A stretch of DNA of 15,264 bases from JAWXVE01 sp044425555 (GCA_044425555.1 JAWXVF010000055.1:1-15264), one strand, 5' to 3'. Counted from the first letter of the stretch, positions 6,789 through 14,807 are shown. A program made the numbers and translations. Notes: generated from the letters alone by a model not told the origin.

Positions 6789-8109
6789 TGGTATATGGAG
6801 TTACGATAATGGAGTTAATAGATCCCTTTAACTTTTTGCGAACAGACGGATTCATTAGTAATGTGCCAATAATTTGCATTTGTATGATTTTGAATCGTTT
6901 ATTGTGTGGATAGTCATATATGCCATTTTTCTTGTAATACTGATGATCGGCTTTCATCATACCACGCATAAGAAATACTAAATCTCGGAATATTTTGGTT
7001 CCCCCTACACCATAGAAATTAGCAGATTTTTTCATCTCATGGGTTAGTGCATATTGAAGAGAAGTAGCAAGTCGCTTAATATTAGAAGTTACATTTTCTT
7101 CATCTGTAGCAACCCCACATAAGTACATTCCACTTACTTCACTTCGAGCTTCTACAATAGTTTTTACATTTTGTTCATTTTCATAATTACCACTAATGAG
7201 ATAGCCTACTGGCATACCATGATTAACGGTGCGATGTCCGTTGCAAAATTGTCTGTCATCATAACATTTTAGGCTAGATTGAGTATAATGATTCTGTATG
7301 GTATAAGCATAAATAATAGCATCAGCAGTTTGAATTTCATCTCTTAGGTAAGAATCGAAACCATCTTTGTAAATACAAGTACCAGTAGTGGAACAGTGAA
7401 AACAACCTAAACAGCCCCCAGAAAAAGAAAATTCTCGAAGATTAATTACGCGTACAGGTGATTCGCAAATGGCAATAAAGTCATCAATCATATTCTTTAA
7501 ATTGTCTTCCTGCTCTCCTAGATTGGTAATAAGAACAATGTCCTTATTGGTATTCTTAGGAACAGGTGTAAAAGATGCTTTATAAGCAGTTGGGATATAC
7601 GGGGTAGAAGATGCTTTCTTTTCTTGATAGATACCATTTTCTATGTCAAATAATAGTTTATCAAAATAGCAAATTGCTTCCGTTCGCCCTTTTTCTTCTA
7701 ATAAATCTTCCATATCAGCAGAAAGACCTCGAATAAATCTAGCACCAAAGTCATAAGCGTTTTCTTCAATAAATTTATGTGCTGTAATATCATAAAAGTG
7801 TTTAGAAGTAGTGATTTGTGATACATACTTGCCTTCTAGAGAAATAGTAGCTTCTTTCATTAATTCAATAAAATGATGTAGTTGATAAGGAGCTAAAAAC
7901 GTATATACAGGGTATACAAATAAAATTAAATCAGCTTGTTCCATAGATTCAATAACGTCTTGAAATTTATGTTCATAAGCACGAATTTTCTGTCCTACAT
8001 GAAGGTAGGAAAAATTATGAGCCTTATATATTTGCTCTAAATAGAGTGCTGTTTGTAAGGTGATACTATGTTGTCCTTTAGGACTTCCGTTTAGTACAAG
8101 AATGTTCAT
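6763..8109 (-). CDS. Two-domain NAD(P)H/iron-sulfur flavoprotein (Isf-like)
   Basis: Cytoplasmic FMN-binding oxidoreductase, 448 aa, built from two flavodoxin-like halves. Half one (about 1-165) starts with MNILVLNGSPKG, the FMN phosphate loop of the NADPH-dependent FMN reductase family, and has the YPVYTFLAP loop (66-74). Half two (about 188-355) has a modified loop (TNLGEQEDN, 195-203) and the compact cluster motif Cys233, Cys236, Cys239, Cys245 (CX2CX2CX5C), which in archaeal and clostridial iron-sulfur flavoproteins binds a [4Fe-4S] cluster. A C-terminal extension (about 360-448) is basic and helical. The ATG is preceded by GGAG 6 bp away (minus strand, 8116-8119). It diverges from the arsR-type gene, sharing 156 bp; an antisense TATAAT lies at 8203-8208 but I see no good partner -35, so its promoter is unresolved. 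Likely an electron-transfer or quinone/disulfide/H2O2-reducing role; the physiological substrate is not known. Confidence 0.87.
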   Translation of the reverse strand: MNILVLNGSPKGQHSITLQTALYLEQIYKAHNFSYLHVGQKIRAYEHKFQDVIESMEQADLILFVYPVYTFLAPYQLHHFIELMKEATISLEGKYVSQITTSKHFYDITAHKFIEENAYDFGARFIRGLSADMEDLLEEKGRTEAICYFDKLLFDIENGIYQEKKASSTPYIPTAYKASFTPVPKNTNKDIVLITNLGEQEDNLKNMIDDFIAICESPVRVINLREFSFSGGCLGCFHCSTTGTCIYKDGFDSYLRDEIQTADAIIYAYTIQNHYTQSSLKCYDDRQFCNGHRTVNHGMPVGYLISGNYENEQNVKTIVEARSEVSGMYLCGVATDEENVTSNIKRLATSLQYALTHEMKKSANFYGVGGTKIFRDLVFLMRGMMKADHQYYKKNGIYDYPHNKRFKIIQMQIIGTLLMNPSVRKKLKGSINSIIVTPYTKIIEEAGK

Positions 8110-8195
8110 TATTCACTCCGTTCTAATAAATAATCAAATAATTAATGGAATCAGTAACAGTATATCGTATAATGAGAAAAAAAGAAAGGTTTTTC

Positions 8196-8224
8196 TTGAC
8201 GAATTATATTACACATGATAATAT
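8196..8224 (+). promoter_or_regulatory. Promoter of the arsR-type/permease operon
   Basis: TTGACG (8196-8201), a 17-bp spacer and TAATAT (8219-8224). The -10 overlaps the left arm of an operator-like inverted repeat (8222-8243), the arrangement expected for steric repression by an ArsR/SmtB protein. AAGGAGG at 8254-8260 precedes the ATG at 8266. Confidence 0.65.
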
Positions 8225-8243
8225 ATGCACATATAAGCATATA
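8222..8243. promoter_or_regulatory. Putative ArsR/SmtB operator (inverted repeat)
   Basis: TATATGC (8222-8228) and GCATATA (8237-8243) form a perfect 7-bp inverted repeat around an 8-bp spacer. A nested ATATG-CA-CATAT palindrome lies at 8223-8234. AT-rich inverted repeats of this shape over or just after the -10 are typical autoregulatory sites of ArsR/SmtB dimers. Binding by the adjacent regulator is inference. Confidence 0.6.
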
Positions 8244-8265
8244 AAAATATATCAAGGAGGTATTT

Positions 8266-8598
8266 ATGGAAAAATTTCACTGTGAAGCTGCTAAATGTGC
8301 ACATTTACAGATACCAGACGATGTAATTGCCACTGATTTAGCAGATTTTTTGAAAATATTTGGAGATTATACGAGGATTCGATTGCTATTTGCTATTAAG
8401 GAATCTGAGTTGTGTGTTCATGATTTAAGTTTGATATTAAATATGCGACAGCCAGCAGTATCCCATCAGCTGAAAATTTTACGGCACTATAAATTGGTGA
8501 AAGTACGAAGAGAGGGAAGGAAATCATTTTATTCGTTGGATGATTCTCATATACTGGGTATTTTAGAGATTGGATTGTCTCATATTACACATTCGTAG
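8266..8598 (+). CDS. ArsR/SmtB-family metal-sensing repressor with two candidate metal sites
   Basis: Winged-helix dimeric repressor that should release its operator when metal binds, de-repressing itself and the downstream permease. Length (110 aa) is standard. DNA-binding helix-turn-helix about 50-75 (VHDLSLIL ... PAVSHQLKILRHY), wing about 77-91. The alpha-3 motif ELCVHD places Cys50 and His52 where CadC and ArsR proteins hold metal, and N-terminal Cys6, Cys11 and His13 could complete an alpha-3N-type thiolate site. Separately, the C-terminal helix keeps the alpha-5 pattern DxHx10HxxH (Asp93, His95, His106, His109), the Zn(II) site known from SmtB and CzrA. Both sites in one protein suggests sensing of Zn and/or a soft metal such as Cd or Pb. 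It is preceded by its own promoter and inverted-repeat operator and lies 45 bp upstream of the permease. Family call is certain; metal identity is inferred. Confidence 0.94.
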   Translation: MEKFHCEAAKCAHLQIPDDVIATDLADFLKIFGDYTRIRLLFAIKESELCVHDLSLILNMRQPAVSHQLKILRHYKLVKVRREGRKSFYSLDDSHILGILEIGLSHITHS

Positions 8599-8643
8599 GA
8601 ATAGTATATTGTAATAGAGATAGAAAAGTGAGGAAGGTAAAAG

Positions 8644-9762
8644 ATGGAATTGTTTATACAAAATTTTATTGATATGTTTGTAGATATGTCATTTTATATT
8701 ATGTTAGGATTATTGTTAGTGGGTATTTTAAATACTTTTGTCAAAAAAGAACAGATGATGAAGCACTTAGGTAGGAGAGAATTTTCTTCTGTGGTGAAAG
8801 CCTCTATGATTGGGGTTCCATTGCCTCTTTGTTCGTGTGGAGTAGTACCAACTGCAGTAGGGCTTAAGAAAAGTGGTGCTTCTAATGGAGCAGTAGTTTC
8901 GTTTTTAATATCTACGCCACAAACAGGAGTGGATAGTATTTTGGCAACTTACTCTATGATGGGAATGGGGATGGCAGTCTTTCGTCCATTGGCTGCATTT
9001 TTCTCAGGAATTATTGGTGGGGGCATTGTAAATACACTTACGAAAAATGATGAGGAAATTGTAGTAGGAGAAGTGAGTACTGCTTGTGGTTGTAGTACCA
9101 GTGAGGTGATAGAAGAAACAAGTTGTGGTGATAGTGGGAAAAAGGAGACAGAAGAAACGAGTTGCTGTTGTGATAACTCTGAAGAAGCTCATGAGTTGTC
9201 TTTTGTTAGAAAAATAAAACGTGTATTCACATATGCATATGGCGAATTTTTAGATGAAATTGCTATGCATTTTATAATTGGTATATTGATTGGAACCACC
9301 ATCACTACGTTTGTACCAACTAATTTTTTTGTAAATATTGGTATTAATCAAGGGATTTTATCAATGCTTTCTATGGTGATTATAGGATTACCTATGTATA
9401 TTTGCTCTACAGCATCTATTCCTATTGCTATCTCTTTTTTGACCAAAGGGTTATCTCTTGGAAGTGTATTTGTATTTTTATTTACAGGACCTGTTACAAA
9501 TATGGCATCTATTATGGTACTGAAAAAGTCCTTAGGAACGAAAATAACAAGATTGTATATAGGACTTGTGATTACTTGCGCCGTTGTATTTGGATATGTA
9601 TTAGATTATGTAGTAGGAGTTATTCCTTTGGAAATACTTGAATCACACGCACATATGGGGCATGGTCATGGAACAAGTTTAACACAATCTATATTGGCAT
9701 TAGTATTGTGTATTCTAATGATACGAAGTATTGTAGGGGTAAGATATTTAAAGAAATGTTAG
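8644..9762 (+). CDS. SO_0444/DUF318-type metal efflux permease
   Basis: Polytopic inner-membrane permease (372 aa) of the DUF318/UPF0718 superfamily, which includes proteins annotated as SO_0444-type Cu/Zn efflux transporters and relatives of the organoarsenical permease ArsP. The two repeated halves each hold the family's conserved Cys segment: GVPLPLCSCGVVPTA (57-71) and GLPMYICSTASIPIA (248-262). Roughly eight TM helices can be read (about 15-32, 48-72, 82-100, 108-132, 207-225, 236-262, 270-292, 302-327, with a final one 347-366). The central cytoplasmic or periplasmic loop (140-185) is very Cys-rich (CGC, SCG, SCCC: Cys148, 150, 161, 174-176), and HAHMGHGH (335-342) forms a His cluster before the last helix. 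Both look like metal-loading segments. AGGAAGG at 8631-8637 drives the ATG. Co-transcription with the metal-sensing ArsR-type gene supports metal export. The exact ion (Zn, Cu, Cd or an arsenical) is open. Confidence 0.9.
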   Translation: MELFIQNFIDMFVDMSFYIMLGLLLVGILNTFVKKEQMMKHLGRREFSSVVKASMIGVPLPLCSCGVVPTAVGLKKSGASNGAVVSFLISTPQTGVDSILATYSMMGMGMAVFRPLAAFFSGIIGGGIVNTLTKNDEEIVVGEVSTACGCSTSEVIEETSCGDSGKKETEETSCCCDNSEEAHELSFVRKIKRVFTYAYGEFLDEIAMHFIIGILIGTTITTFVPTNFFVNIGINQGILSMLSMVIIGLPMYICSTASIPIAISFLTKGLSLGSVFVFLFTGPVTNMASIMVLKKSLGTKITRLYIGLVITCAVVFGYVLDYVVGVIPLEILESHAHMGHGHGTSLTQSILALVLCILMIRSIVGVRYLKKC

Positions 9763-9811
9763 GAAAAGAAAGTGGTAGCTACTAATAATGCTTTTAATGG
9801 TAAGAGAAGGA

Positions 9812-11152
9812 TTATAGGTGGGATGTCACTTTTTTCTTTGTATAATAATAATATCCAAGGCAAAGGAATATTTGTAATAAGGTGGAAGATGGTGTGGATA
9901 AGCCAATAAGAAATAAGTTGGTATTTGGTAAAGTACTAAAAAAGTATGCTAGAGGAATTCTTACAAAAAAAGCACCTGCTATGGAATGGATCATTACAAA
10001 TGTAGTACTTCCACAACCATTAAAATACCCATTAAAAGAAAACATAATCGCTACAAAAATACAATCAATTGCATAAGATTTTAAATATTCTAAGGCAGAT
10101 CTTGTAATATTTACATCACTAGTAAAAAGTGTGGTAAAGATAGTTCCATGAAAGGCAGATAAATAAGCAGTAATGATTCCAAAACTTAATGAAAATACAA
10201 TACTATAGTGTAAAGCTTTTCTAGCACGATTGAATTCATTTGCACCAAAATTTTGTGCTGTGAATGCGGCAAGAGATTGCGAAAAAGATAAGGGAACAAT
10301 CATAACAATTCCTGTAATTTTCTCTACAATTCCCACAGCAGCAGAAGCAAAGATTCCTAAGGTATTAATAATAGAAGTGATAAATAGAAAAGAAATGCTA
10401 ACTAACACACCCTGTAATGCAACAGGAATTCCAAGCATTAGTATTTTCTTAATGTAATGCTTAGAGAACCGAAGATGATTTTTGGTGAGTGTAAAAGGTA
10501 ACGCTTTCTTACGGATAATGACCAAAGAAAGAATGACACTAATAGCTTGTGCAGTAACAGTGGCAATAGCGGCACCTGTAGCTCCTTGTTCTAGCCATGC
10601 AACAAGAATGAAATCTAATAAGATATTGGCAATACAAGCAATTGCTACTGCAATCAAAGGTGTTTTTGAATCTCCAATTCCACGAAAAATACTTCCAAGT
10701 ACATTATAAGCAACAATAAAGAGGGTTCCAAATCCTGCTAAAAATAAGTAAGATTTTGTCTGGACAAAAGATTCTGTTGGTGTTTTCATAATAGTCGCAA
10801 TGGCATCGTTAGAAAGCATTACATATAATGAAATGAGGAATCCGATTATAGAAAAGAGACTAATGCTAGTACCTACAACTTTACTAGCTTTTTCTGATTT
10901 TCCAGAACCGATGTACATACCAAGTAGAATAGTTGTTCCCATGGCAAGTCCTGTACAAAATGAAGTAATGGTGTTCATAATCTGACTGCCGATGGTAACA
11001 GCAGAAACTTCTTCCACAGAAGAAAATTGACCTACAATTAATAAGTCTGCGGTGCCATATGTTATTTGTAATAACATGGATAAAAGAATAGGATAAGTAA
11101 AGGTTAATAAGCTAGTTAAAACGTTGCCTTCGGTTAAATTTTGATTTTTCAT
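9812..11152 (-). CDS. MATE-family multidrug efflux transporter
   Basis: Cation-coupled exporter of the MATE/DinF-NorM fold, 446 aa with about twelve membrane helices in two homologous halves, acting in the cytoplasmic membrane. Recognisable family segments include the N-terminal LTFTYPILLSMLLQITYGTADLLIVGQF-type helix 1 region (residues about 16-43), FRGIGDSKTP (about 157-166) after helix 4, GIPVALQG near the start of the second half, and FNGYFNGCGST in the later helices. The ATG is preceded by AAAGGAA on the minus strand, and a plausible promoter lies at 11188-11216. It is convergent with the metal permease, whose stop is 49 bp away; no obvious hairpin terminator sits in that gap. Substrate (drug, peptide or metabolite) cannot be predicted. 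Confidence 0.93.
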   Translation of the reverse strand: MKNQNLTEGNVLTSLLTFTYPILLSMLLQITYGTADLLIVGQFSSVEEVSAVTIGSQIMNTITSFCTGLAMGTTILLGMYIGSGKSEKASKVVGTSISLFSIIGFLISLYVMLSNDAIATIMKTPTESFVQTKSYLFLAGFGTLFIVAYNVLGSIFRGIGDSKTPLIAVAIACIANILLDFILVAWLEQGATGAAIATVTAQAISVILSLVIIRKKALPFTLTKNHLRFSKHYIKKILMLGIPVALQGVLVSISFLFITSIINTLGIFASAAVGIVEKITGIVMIVPLSFSQSLAAFTAQNFGANEFNRARKALHYSIVFSLSFGIITAYLSAFHGTIFTTLFTSDVNITRSALEYLKSYAIDCIFVAIMFSFNGYFNGCGSTTFVMIHSIAGAFFVRIPLAYFFSTLPNTNLFLIGLSTPSSTLLQIFLCLGYYYYTKKKVTSHL

Positions 11153-11187
11153 CTAGATTCCTTTCATAGAACGATTTGGATATGGTA

Positions 11188-11216
11188 ATAGTAGCATTAG
11201 AGGCTCATAATGTCAA
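11188..11216 (-). promoter_or_regulatory. Putative promoter of the MATE gene
   Basis: Read on the minus strand: perfect TTGACA (11216 to 11211), a 17-bp spacer, and TACTAT (11193 to 11188). The start codon is about 36 bp beyond the -10, with an AAAGGAA ribosome binding site between. Confidence 0.55.
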
Positions 11217-11261
11217 TAAATGAAGAATAATGGTAGGTGTTGCATAACTTGCATCAAAATC

Positions 11262-11290
11262 TAGATATTATTAATAATTTATGTTATGAT
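11262..11290 (+). promoter_or_regulatory. Possible promoter of the GH18 gene with a palindrome in the spacer
   Basis: TAGATA (11262-11267), a 17-bp spacer and TATGAT (11285-11290). A perfect 12-bp palindrome (ATTATTAATAAT, 11267-11278) sits in the spacer, and two TTGCAT direct repeats (11240-11245, 11249-11254) lie just upstream. The -35 is weak, and AT-rich palindromes occur by chance in such DNA. The remaining leader to the ATG is about 90 nt with no clear structure. Confidence 0.35.
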
Positions 11291-11384
11291 TAACCGAAAG
11301 ACTTAATTAAAATAAAGTAGACTTATTTGTTGGTGGTAGTCATTATCAAGCAATTAGTTTAGTAGGAAAACAAAGAGGAAGTGG

Positions 11385-12758
11385 ATGAATAAAAAAGTTA
11401 TATTAACACTTGGGATTTTAATAGGGATTATTCTAGGTATTTTAGTGGGTGGTTCTTTTGTATATCTCCTATTTAGTTCTTATGGAAAACAATCTAGTGA
11501 GTATCTAGTAGAATTGGAAGAAGTGACAGATGTGTCAAATGACACAGAATTCGTGGAGGAAGAACTAGGAGAAGAGTATTCTCAGCAAGGTGGAAGTGAA
11601 CAAGGAGTAATAGAACGGTATTTAGAAAGTGACTGCCTTCCTTGGACATTAGAAAAAATCTATGTAGAAGGGGATTTGTCACAGTATGAAGAAGTTGTCT
11701 ATCGTGCCAAGTGGTGGACGCAAGGAGAGGTTCCTAATCAAAGTGAAGTTTGGGAACGGACAACGATTCAAATAGAAGATTTGATTACAATAGAAGAGGT
11801 TCTACAACAACAATCTCAAGAAGTGGTGAATACCACTCCCTACTCTGAGGAAGACTTTAAAGTGGTAGCGTATTATCCGTCTTGGAAAATTGCTGGTTTA
11901 GAGAAGCTTGATTTTAGCGTGATAACGCATGTTATTTATTCTTTTGCAATTCCGACTTCAGAGGGGGATTTATTACCATTGGAAAATCCTGAATTGGCAC
12001 GTTTTATTATAGAAGATGCTCATAGAAACCAACGAAAAGTGTTGTTAGCAGTTGGTGGATGGAGTTATGAAGAGATTCCTTTAGAAGCTACTTTTATGGA
12101 GGCTACTAATGCACCAGAAAAGATTACGAAGTTAGGGGATGCCATTGTAGCTATGTGTAATGAATACGGATTTGATGGAGTAGATATGGACTGGGAACAT
12201 CCTAGATTAGATGGCGTATCTGCACAGAGATATGAGGCGCTTATGGTTTATTTATCAGAAGAATTACAAAAGCATGATAAATTATTAACCTCAGCCGTAA
12301 TTAGTGGAGTAACGGCACAAGGACAAATCTATTATGATGCAGCGGCTCACACTGACAAAGTACTAGAAGTGGTAGATTGGATTCATGTAATGGCATATGA
12401 TGGTGGTGATGGAATGAGCCATTCTGCCTATGAATTTACATTAGACTGTGGAATCTATTGGAATCAGACTAGAGGATTAGAATCTAAGAAAGTTGTCTTA
12501 GGAGTTCCTTTTTATGCAAGACCTAGCTGGGCGACTTACGAGGAGATTCTAGAAACGGATCCACTTGCGTATTCTTATGATGTAAGTAAGTATCAAGGAA
12601 TGGATGCGTATTACAATGGTGTAGATACCATTATAAAAAAGACAGAGTATGCAATAGAAGAATTAGGTGGTATTATGATATGGGAGATAACGCAAGATAC
12701 TATGATACAAGAATATAGTTTGTTACAAGCAATAAAAAGCGTTGTGATAAGCAATTAA
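11385..12758 (+). CDS. Membrane-anchored GH18 glycosidase with CBM5/12-like module
   Basis: Predicted extracytoplasmic glycoside hydrolase (457 aa) acting on GlcNAc-containing glycans such as chitin, peptidoglycan or exopolysaccharide. An N-terminal TM helix (about 5-30) with KK in front and no evident cleavage site anchors it, followed by an acidic linker (about 36-80). Residues 84-125 resemble a CBM5/12 chitin-binding module: W87, YVEGDLSQYEEVVYRAKWWTQ-type core with YRAKWWTQGE (106-115) and W123. The GH18 barrel (158-455) keeps the signature DxxDxDxE as Asp264, Asp267, Asp269 and catalytic Glu271, the strand-3 motif AVGGWS (222-227), MAYDG (336-340) and the final WEITQD (433-438). AGAGGAA precedes the ATG. 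The glycosyltransferase gene follows after 57 bp in the same direction, so the pair may share a transcript. Whether it digests external chitin or trims the cell's own surface glycan is not decided by sequence. Confidence 0.92.
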   Translation: MNKKVILTLGILIGIILGILVGGSFVYLLFSSYGKQSSEYLVELEEVTDVSNDTEFVEEELGEEYSQQGGSEQGVIERYLESDCLPWTLEKIYVEGDLSQYEEVVYRAKWWTQGEVPNQSEVWERTTIQIEDLITIEEVLQQQSQEVVNTTPYSEEDFKVVAYYPSWKIAGLEKLDFSVITHVIYSFAIPTSEGDLLPLENPELARFIIEDAHRNQRKVLLAVGGWSYEEIPLEATFMEATNAPEKITKLGDAIVAMCNEYGFDGVDMDWEHPRLDGVSAQRYEALMVYLSEELQKHDKLLTSAVISGVTAQGQIYYDAAAHTDKVLEVVDWIHVMAYDGGDGMSHSAYEFTLDCGIYWNQTRGLESKKVVLGVPFYARPSWATYEEILETDPLAYSYDVSKYQGMDAYYNGVDTIIKKTEYAIEELGGIMIWEITQDTMIQEYSLLQAIKSVVISN

Positions 12759-12815
12759 TATAACTTAGTTATTGATAATAAACATTCTATTTATAGTGGT
12801 AATAAGAAAGGCAAA

Positions 12816-14807
12816 ATGAATATGGACAATCAACCTAAAAATATAGATTATGAGGAGGCGTATAGGAAAGAGAAGAAGAAGAATTCTTTGTTAGCATTTC
12901 ATATGGCCATATTAGAAGATCGAAATGAGGAAATAGAAGATAAGCTAAATCGCATTCATAATAATATAATATGGAAAGCAAGTAAACCAATACGATATTT
13001 CTTAAGTCATACAAAACATAACATACGTCGTGTTATGAATTGTGGTGGCATTGCAGGTATTAAAGCAAAGACAGCATATAAGATACGAGAAAAATGTGCA
13101 GTGAAACAGTATGGAATTGCAAGCTTTCCAAAGGAAGAAGATCGTAAATACCAAAGTGATTACGAGTTCCAAAGAAAAGTGAAGATTAGTATTTTAGTAC
13201 CATTATATAACACTCCGGAACGCTTTTTACGTGAAATGATACAATCTGTGTTGAATCAAACATATGAATATTGGGAATTGTGTTTAGCAGACGGTTCGGA
13301 TGAAAATTTTTCTTATGTAAAGACAGTTTGTGAGGAGTATGTTCAGAAAGAGAAGAAACAGAGGATTCTTTATAAGAAATTAGAGAAAAATGAAGGGATT
13401 GCAGGTAATACAAACAGGTGTTATGAAATGGCTACAGGAGAGTATATAGGATTGTTTGATCATGATGATTTATTACATCCTAGTACGTTATTCGAATACG
13501 TAAGAGCAATCAATGAACAAGGTGCAGATTACTTATACTGTGATGAAACTACGTTTAAGGGAAATCATATTGATAAGATTGTTACGATGCATTTTAAACC
13601 AGATTTTGCCATTGATAATCTGCGAGCTAATAATTACATCTGTCATTTTAGCGTATTTGCAAGAGAATTACTAGATGGAACAGAATTGTTTCGATCAAGA
13701 TTTGATGGAAGCCAAGATCATGATATGATTCTACGATTAACAGCACGTGCGAACAAGGTAGTCCATATTCCAAAAGTATTATATTACTGGCGTTCTCATA
13801 AGCAAAGTGTGGCATCTGGTATACAGGCAAAAACGTACGCTATACAAGCAGCAAAAGAAGCCGTAGCGGATCACTTGAATAAAGAAGGTTTTGAAGAGTT
13901 TCGTGTACATAGTACAAGAGCGTTTGAGACGATTTTTCGTATAGGTTATGAAGTTATAGGAGAGCCATTAATAACTATTGTGATTCCGAATAAAGATCAT
14001 AAAGAAGATTTAGAAAGATGTATTACTTCTATTATACAAGAAACCACGTATACAAGATATGAGATTCTCATAGTGGAGAATAATAGTATTACAGAAGAAA
14101 TAAAAGAATATTATAAACAGTTATTAGAGTTGTATCCATCTAAAATTAAAATTATTACGTATACAGGAGTATTTAACTATTCAGCAATTAATAATCTAGG
14201 AGTAGAGCAAGCTGATGGTGATTATATACTGTTATTAAATAACGACACACAGGTTATTACGATTAATTGGATAGAAGAATTATTAATGTATGCTCAAAGA
14301 GACGATGTAGGTGCTGTAGGTGCAAAGTTGTATTATCCAGATAAAACCATTCAACATGCTGGAGTGGTTATTGGTCTTGGAGCACATGGAACAGCTGGAC
14401 ACAGTCATTATAAGCAACCCAAGCAAAATTTAGGATATATGGGTAGGCTTTGTTACGCACAAAATGTATCTGCAGTTACTGGGGCTTGTTTGTTAGTGAA
14501 GAAAGAGAAGTTCTACGAAGTGGGTGGATTAGAAGAAGATTTATGTATTTCATTAAATGATGTGGATTTTTGTTTAAAGTTACGAGAAAAAGGATACTTA
14601 AATGTGTTTACTCCGTTTGCAGAATTGTATCATTATGAATCCATATCAAGAGGATTAGATGACCAAGGAGAAAAAGCCAAACGTTACCAAGAAGAATCGA
14701 ATTATTTTCGTAGTAAATGGAAGGAAGTAATAGAACAAGGCGATCCTTATTATAATGAAAATTTTTCTTTGGAGAGAAGTGATTTTTCTATTAAGGTAAC
14801 TAAGTGA
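12816..14807 (+). CDS. Two-domain GT2 glycosyltransferase
   Basis: Cytoplasmic enzyme (663 aa, no TM helix) predicted to add sugars to a surface polysaccharide, probably two successive steps since it has two GT-A family 2 domains. An N-terminal charged helix (about 12-48, likely coiled coil) comes first. Domain one (about 123-350) has ILVPLYNTP (126-134), LADGSDEN (157-164), the nucleotide-sugar/metal DxD in FDHDD (214-218) and SQDHDMILRL (299-308). Domain two (about 385-640) has TIVIPNKDH (387-395), IVENNS (419-424), LLNNDT (473-478) and SLNDVDFCLKLREKGY (579-594). The architecture resembles RfbC/rhamnan-type polysaccharide enzymes. Translation may start at ATG 12816 (4 bp after AAAGG at 12807-12811) or ATG 12822 (10 bp), the latter being better spaced. 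It is not inside a visible polysaccharide locus; its nearest neighbour is the GH18 gene. Donor sugar is unknown. Confidence 0.92.
   Translation: MNMDNQPKNIDYEEAYRKEKKKNSLLAFHMAILEDRNEEIEDKLNRIHNNIIWKASKPIRYFLSHTKHNIRRVMNCGGIAGIKAKTAYKIREKCAVKQYGIASFPKEEDRKYQSDYEFQRKVKISILVPLYNTPERFLREMIQSVLNQTYEYWELCLADGSDENFSYVKTVCEEYVQKEKKQRILYKKLEKNEGIAGNTNRCYEMATGEYIGLFDHDDLLHPSTLFEYVRAINEQGADYLYCDETTFKGNHIDKIVTMHFKPDFAIDNLRANNYICHFSVFARELLDGTELFRSRFDGSQDHDMILRLTARANKVVHIPKVLYYWRSHKQSVASGIQAKTYAIQAAKEAVADHLNKEGFEEFRVHSTRAFETIFRIGYEVIGEPLITIVIPNKDHKEDLERCITSIIQETTYTRYEILIVENNSITEEIKEYYKQLLELYPSKIKIITYTGVFNYSAINNLGVEQADGDYILLLNNDTQVITINWIEELLMYAQRDDVGAVGAKLYYPDKTIQHAGVVIGLGAHGTAGHSHYKQPKQNLGYMGRLCYAQNVSAVTGACLLVKKEKFYEVGGLEEDLCISLNDVDFCLKLREKGYLNVFTPFAELYHYESISRGLDDQGEKAKRYQEESNYFRSKWKEVIEQGDPYYNENFSLERSDFSIKVTK

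Noticed and set aside
9402..9641. A 79-codon plus-strand frame inside the metal permease gene
   Set aside because: It is out of frame with a clear DUF318-type permease, and its composition (Tyr, Cys, Ile, Arg rich) is typical of a shifted reading of a membrane protein.
9763..9811. GTAGCTAC self-complementary sequence between permease and MATE genes as a terminator
   Set aside because: It is only an 8-bp palindrome with no loop and no following T run, so it does not support a terminator call.
9882..10985. A string of plus-strand open frames (60-75 codons) antisense to the MATE gene
   Set aside because: They overlap a complete, strongly conserved membrane protein on the other strand, lack ribosome binding sites, and have no recognisable domains; they are by-products of its codon use.
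12759..12815. Promoter for the glycosyltransferase (TTGATA ... TATAGT)
   Set aside because: The spacer is only 14 bp, too short for a normal sigma-A promoter; read-through from the GH18 gene is simpler.
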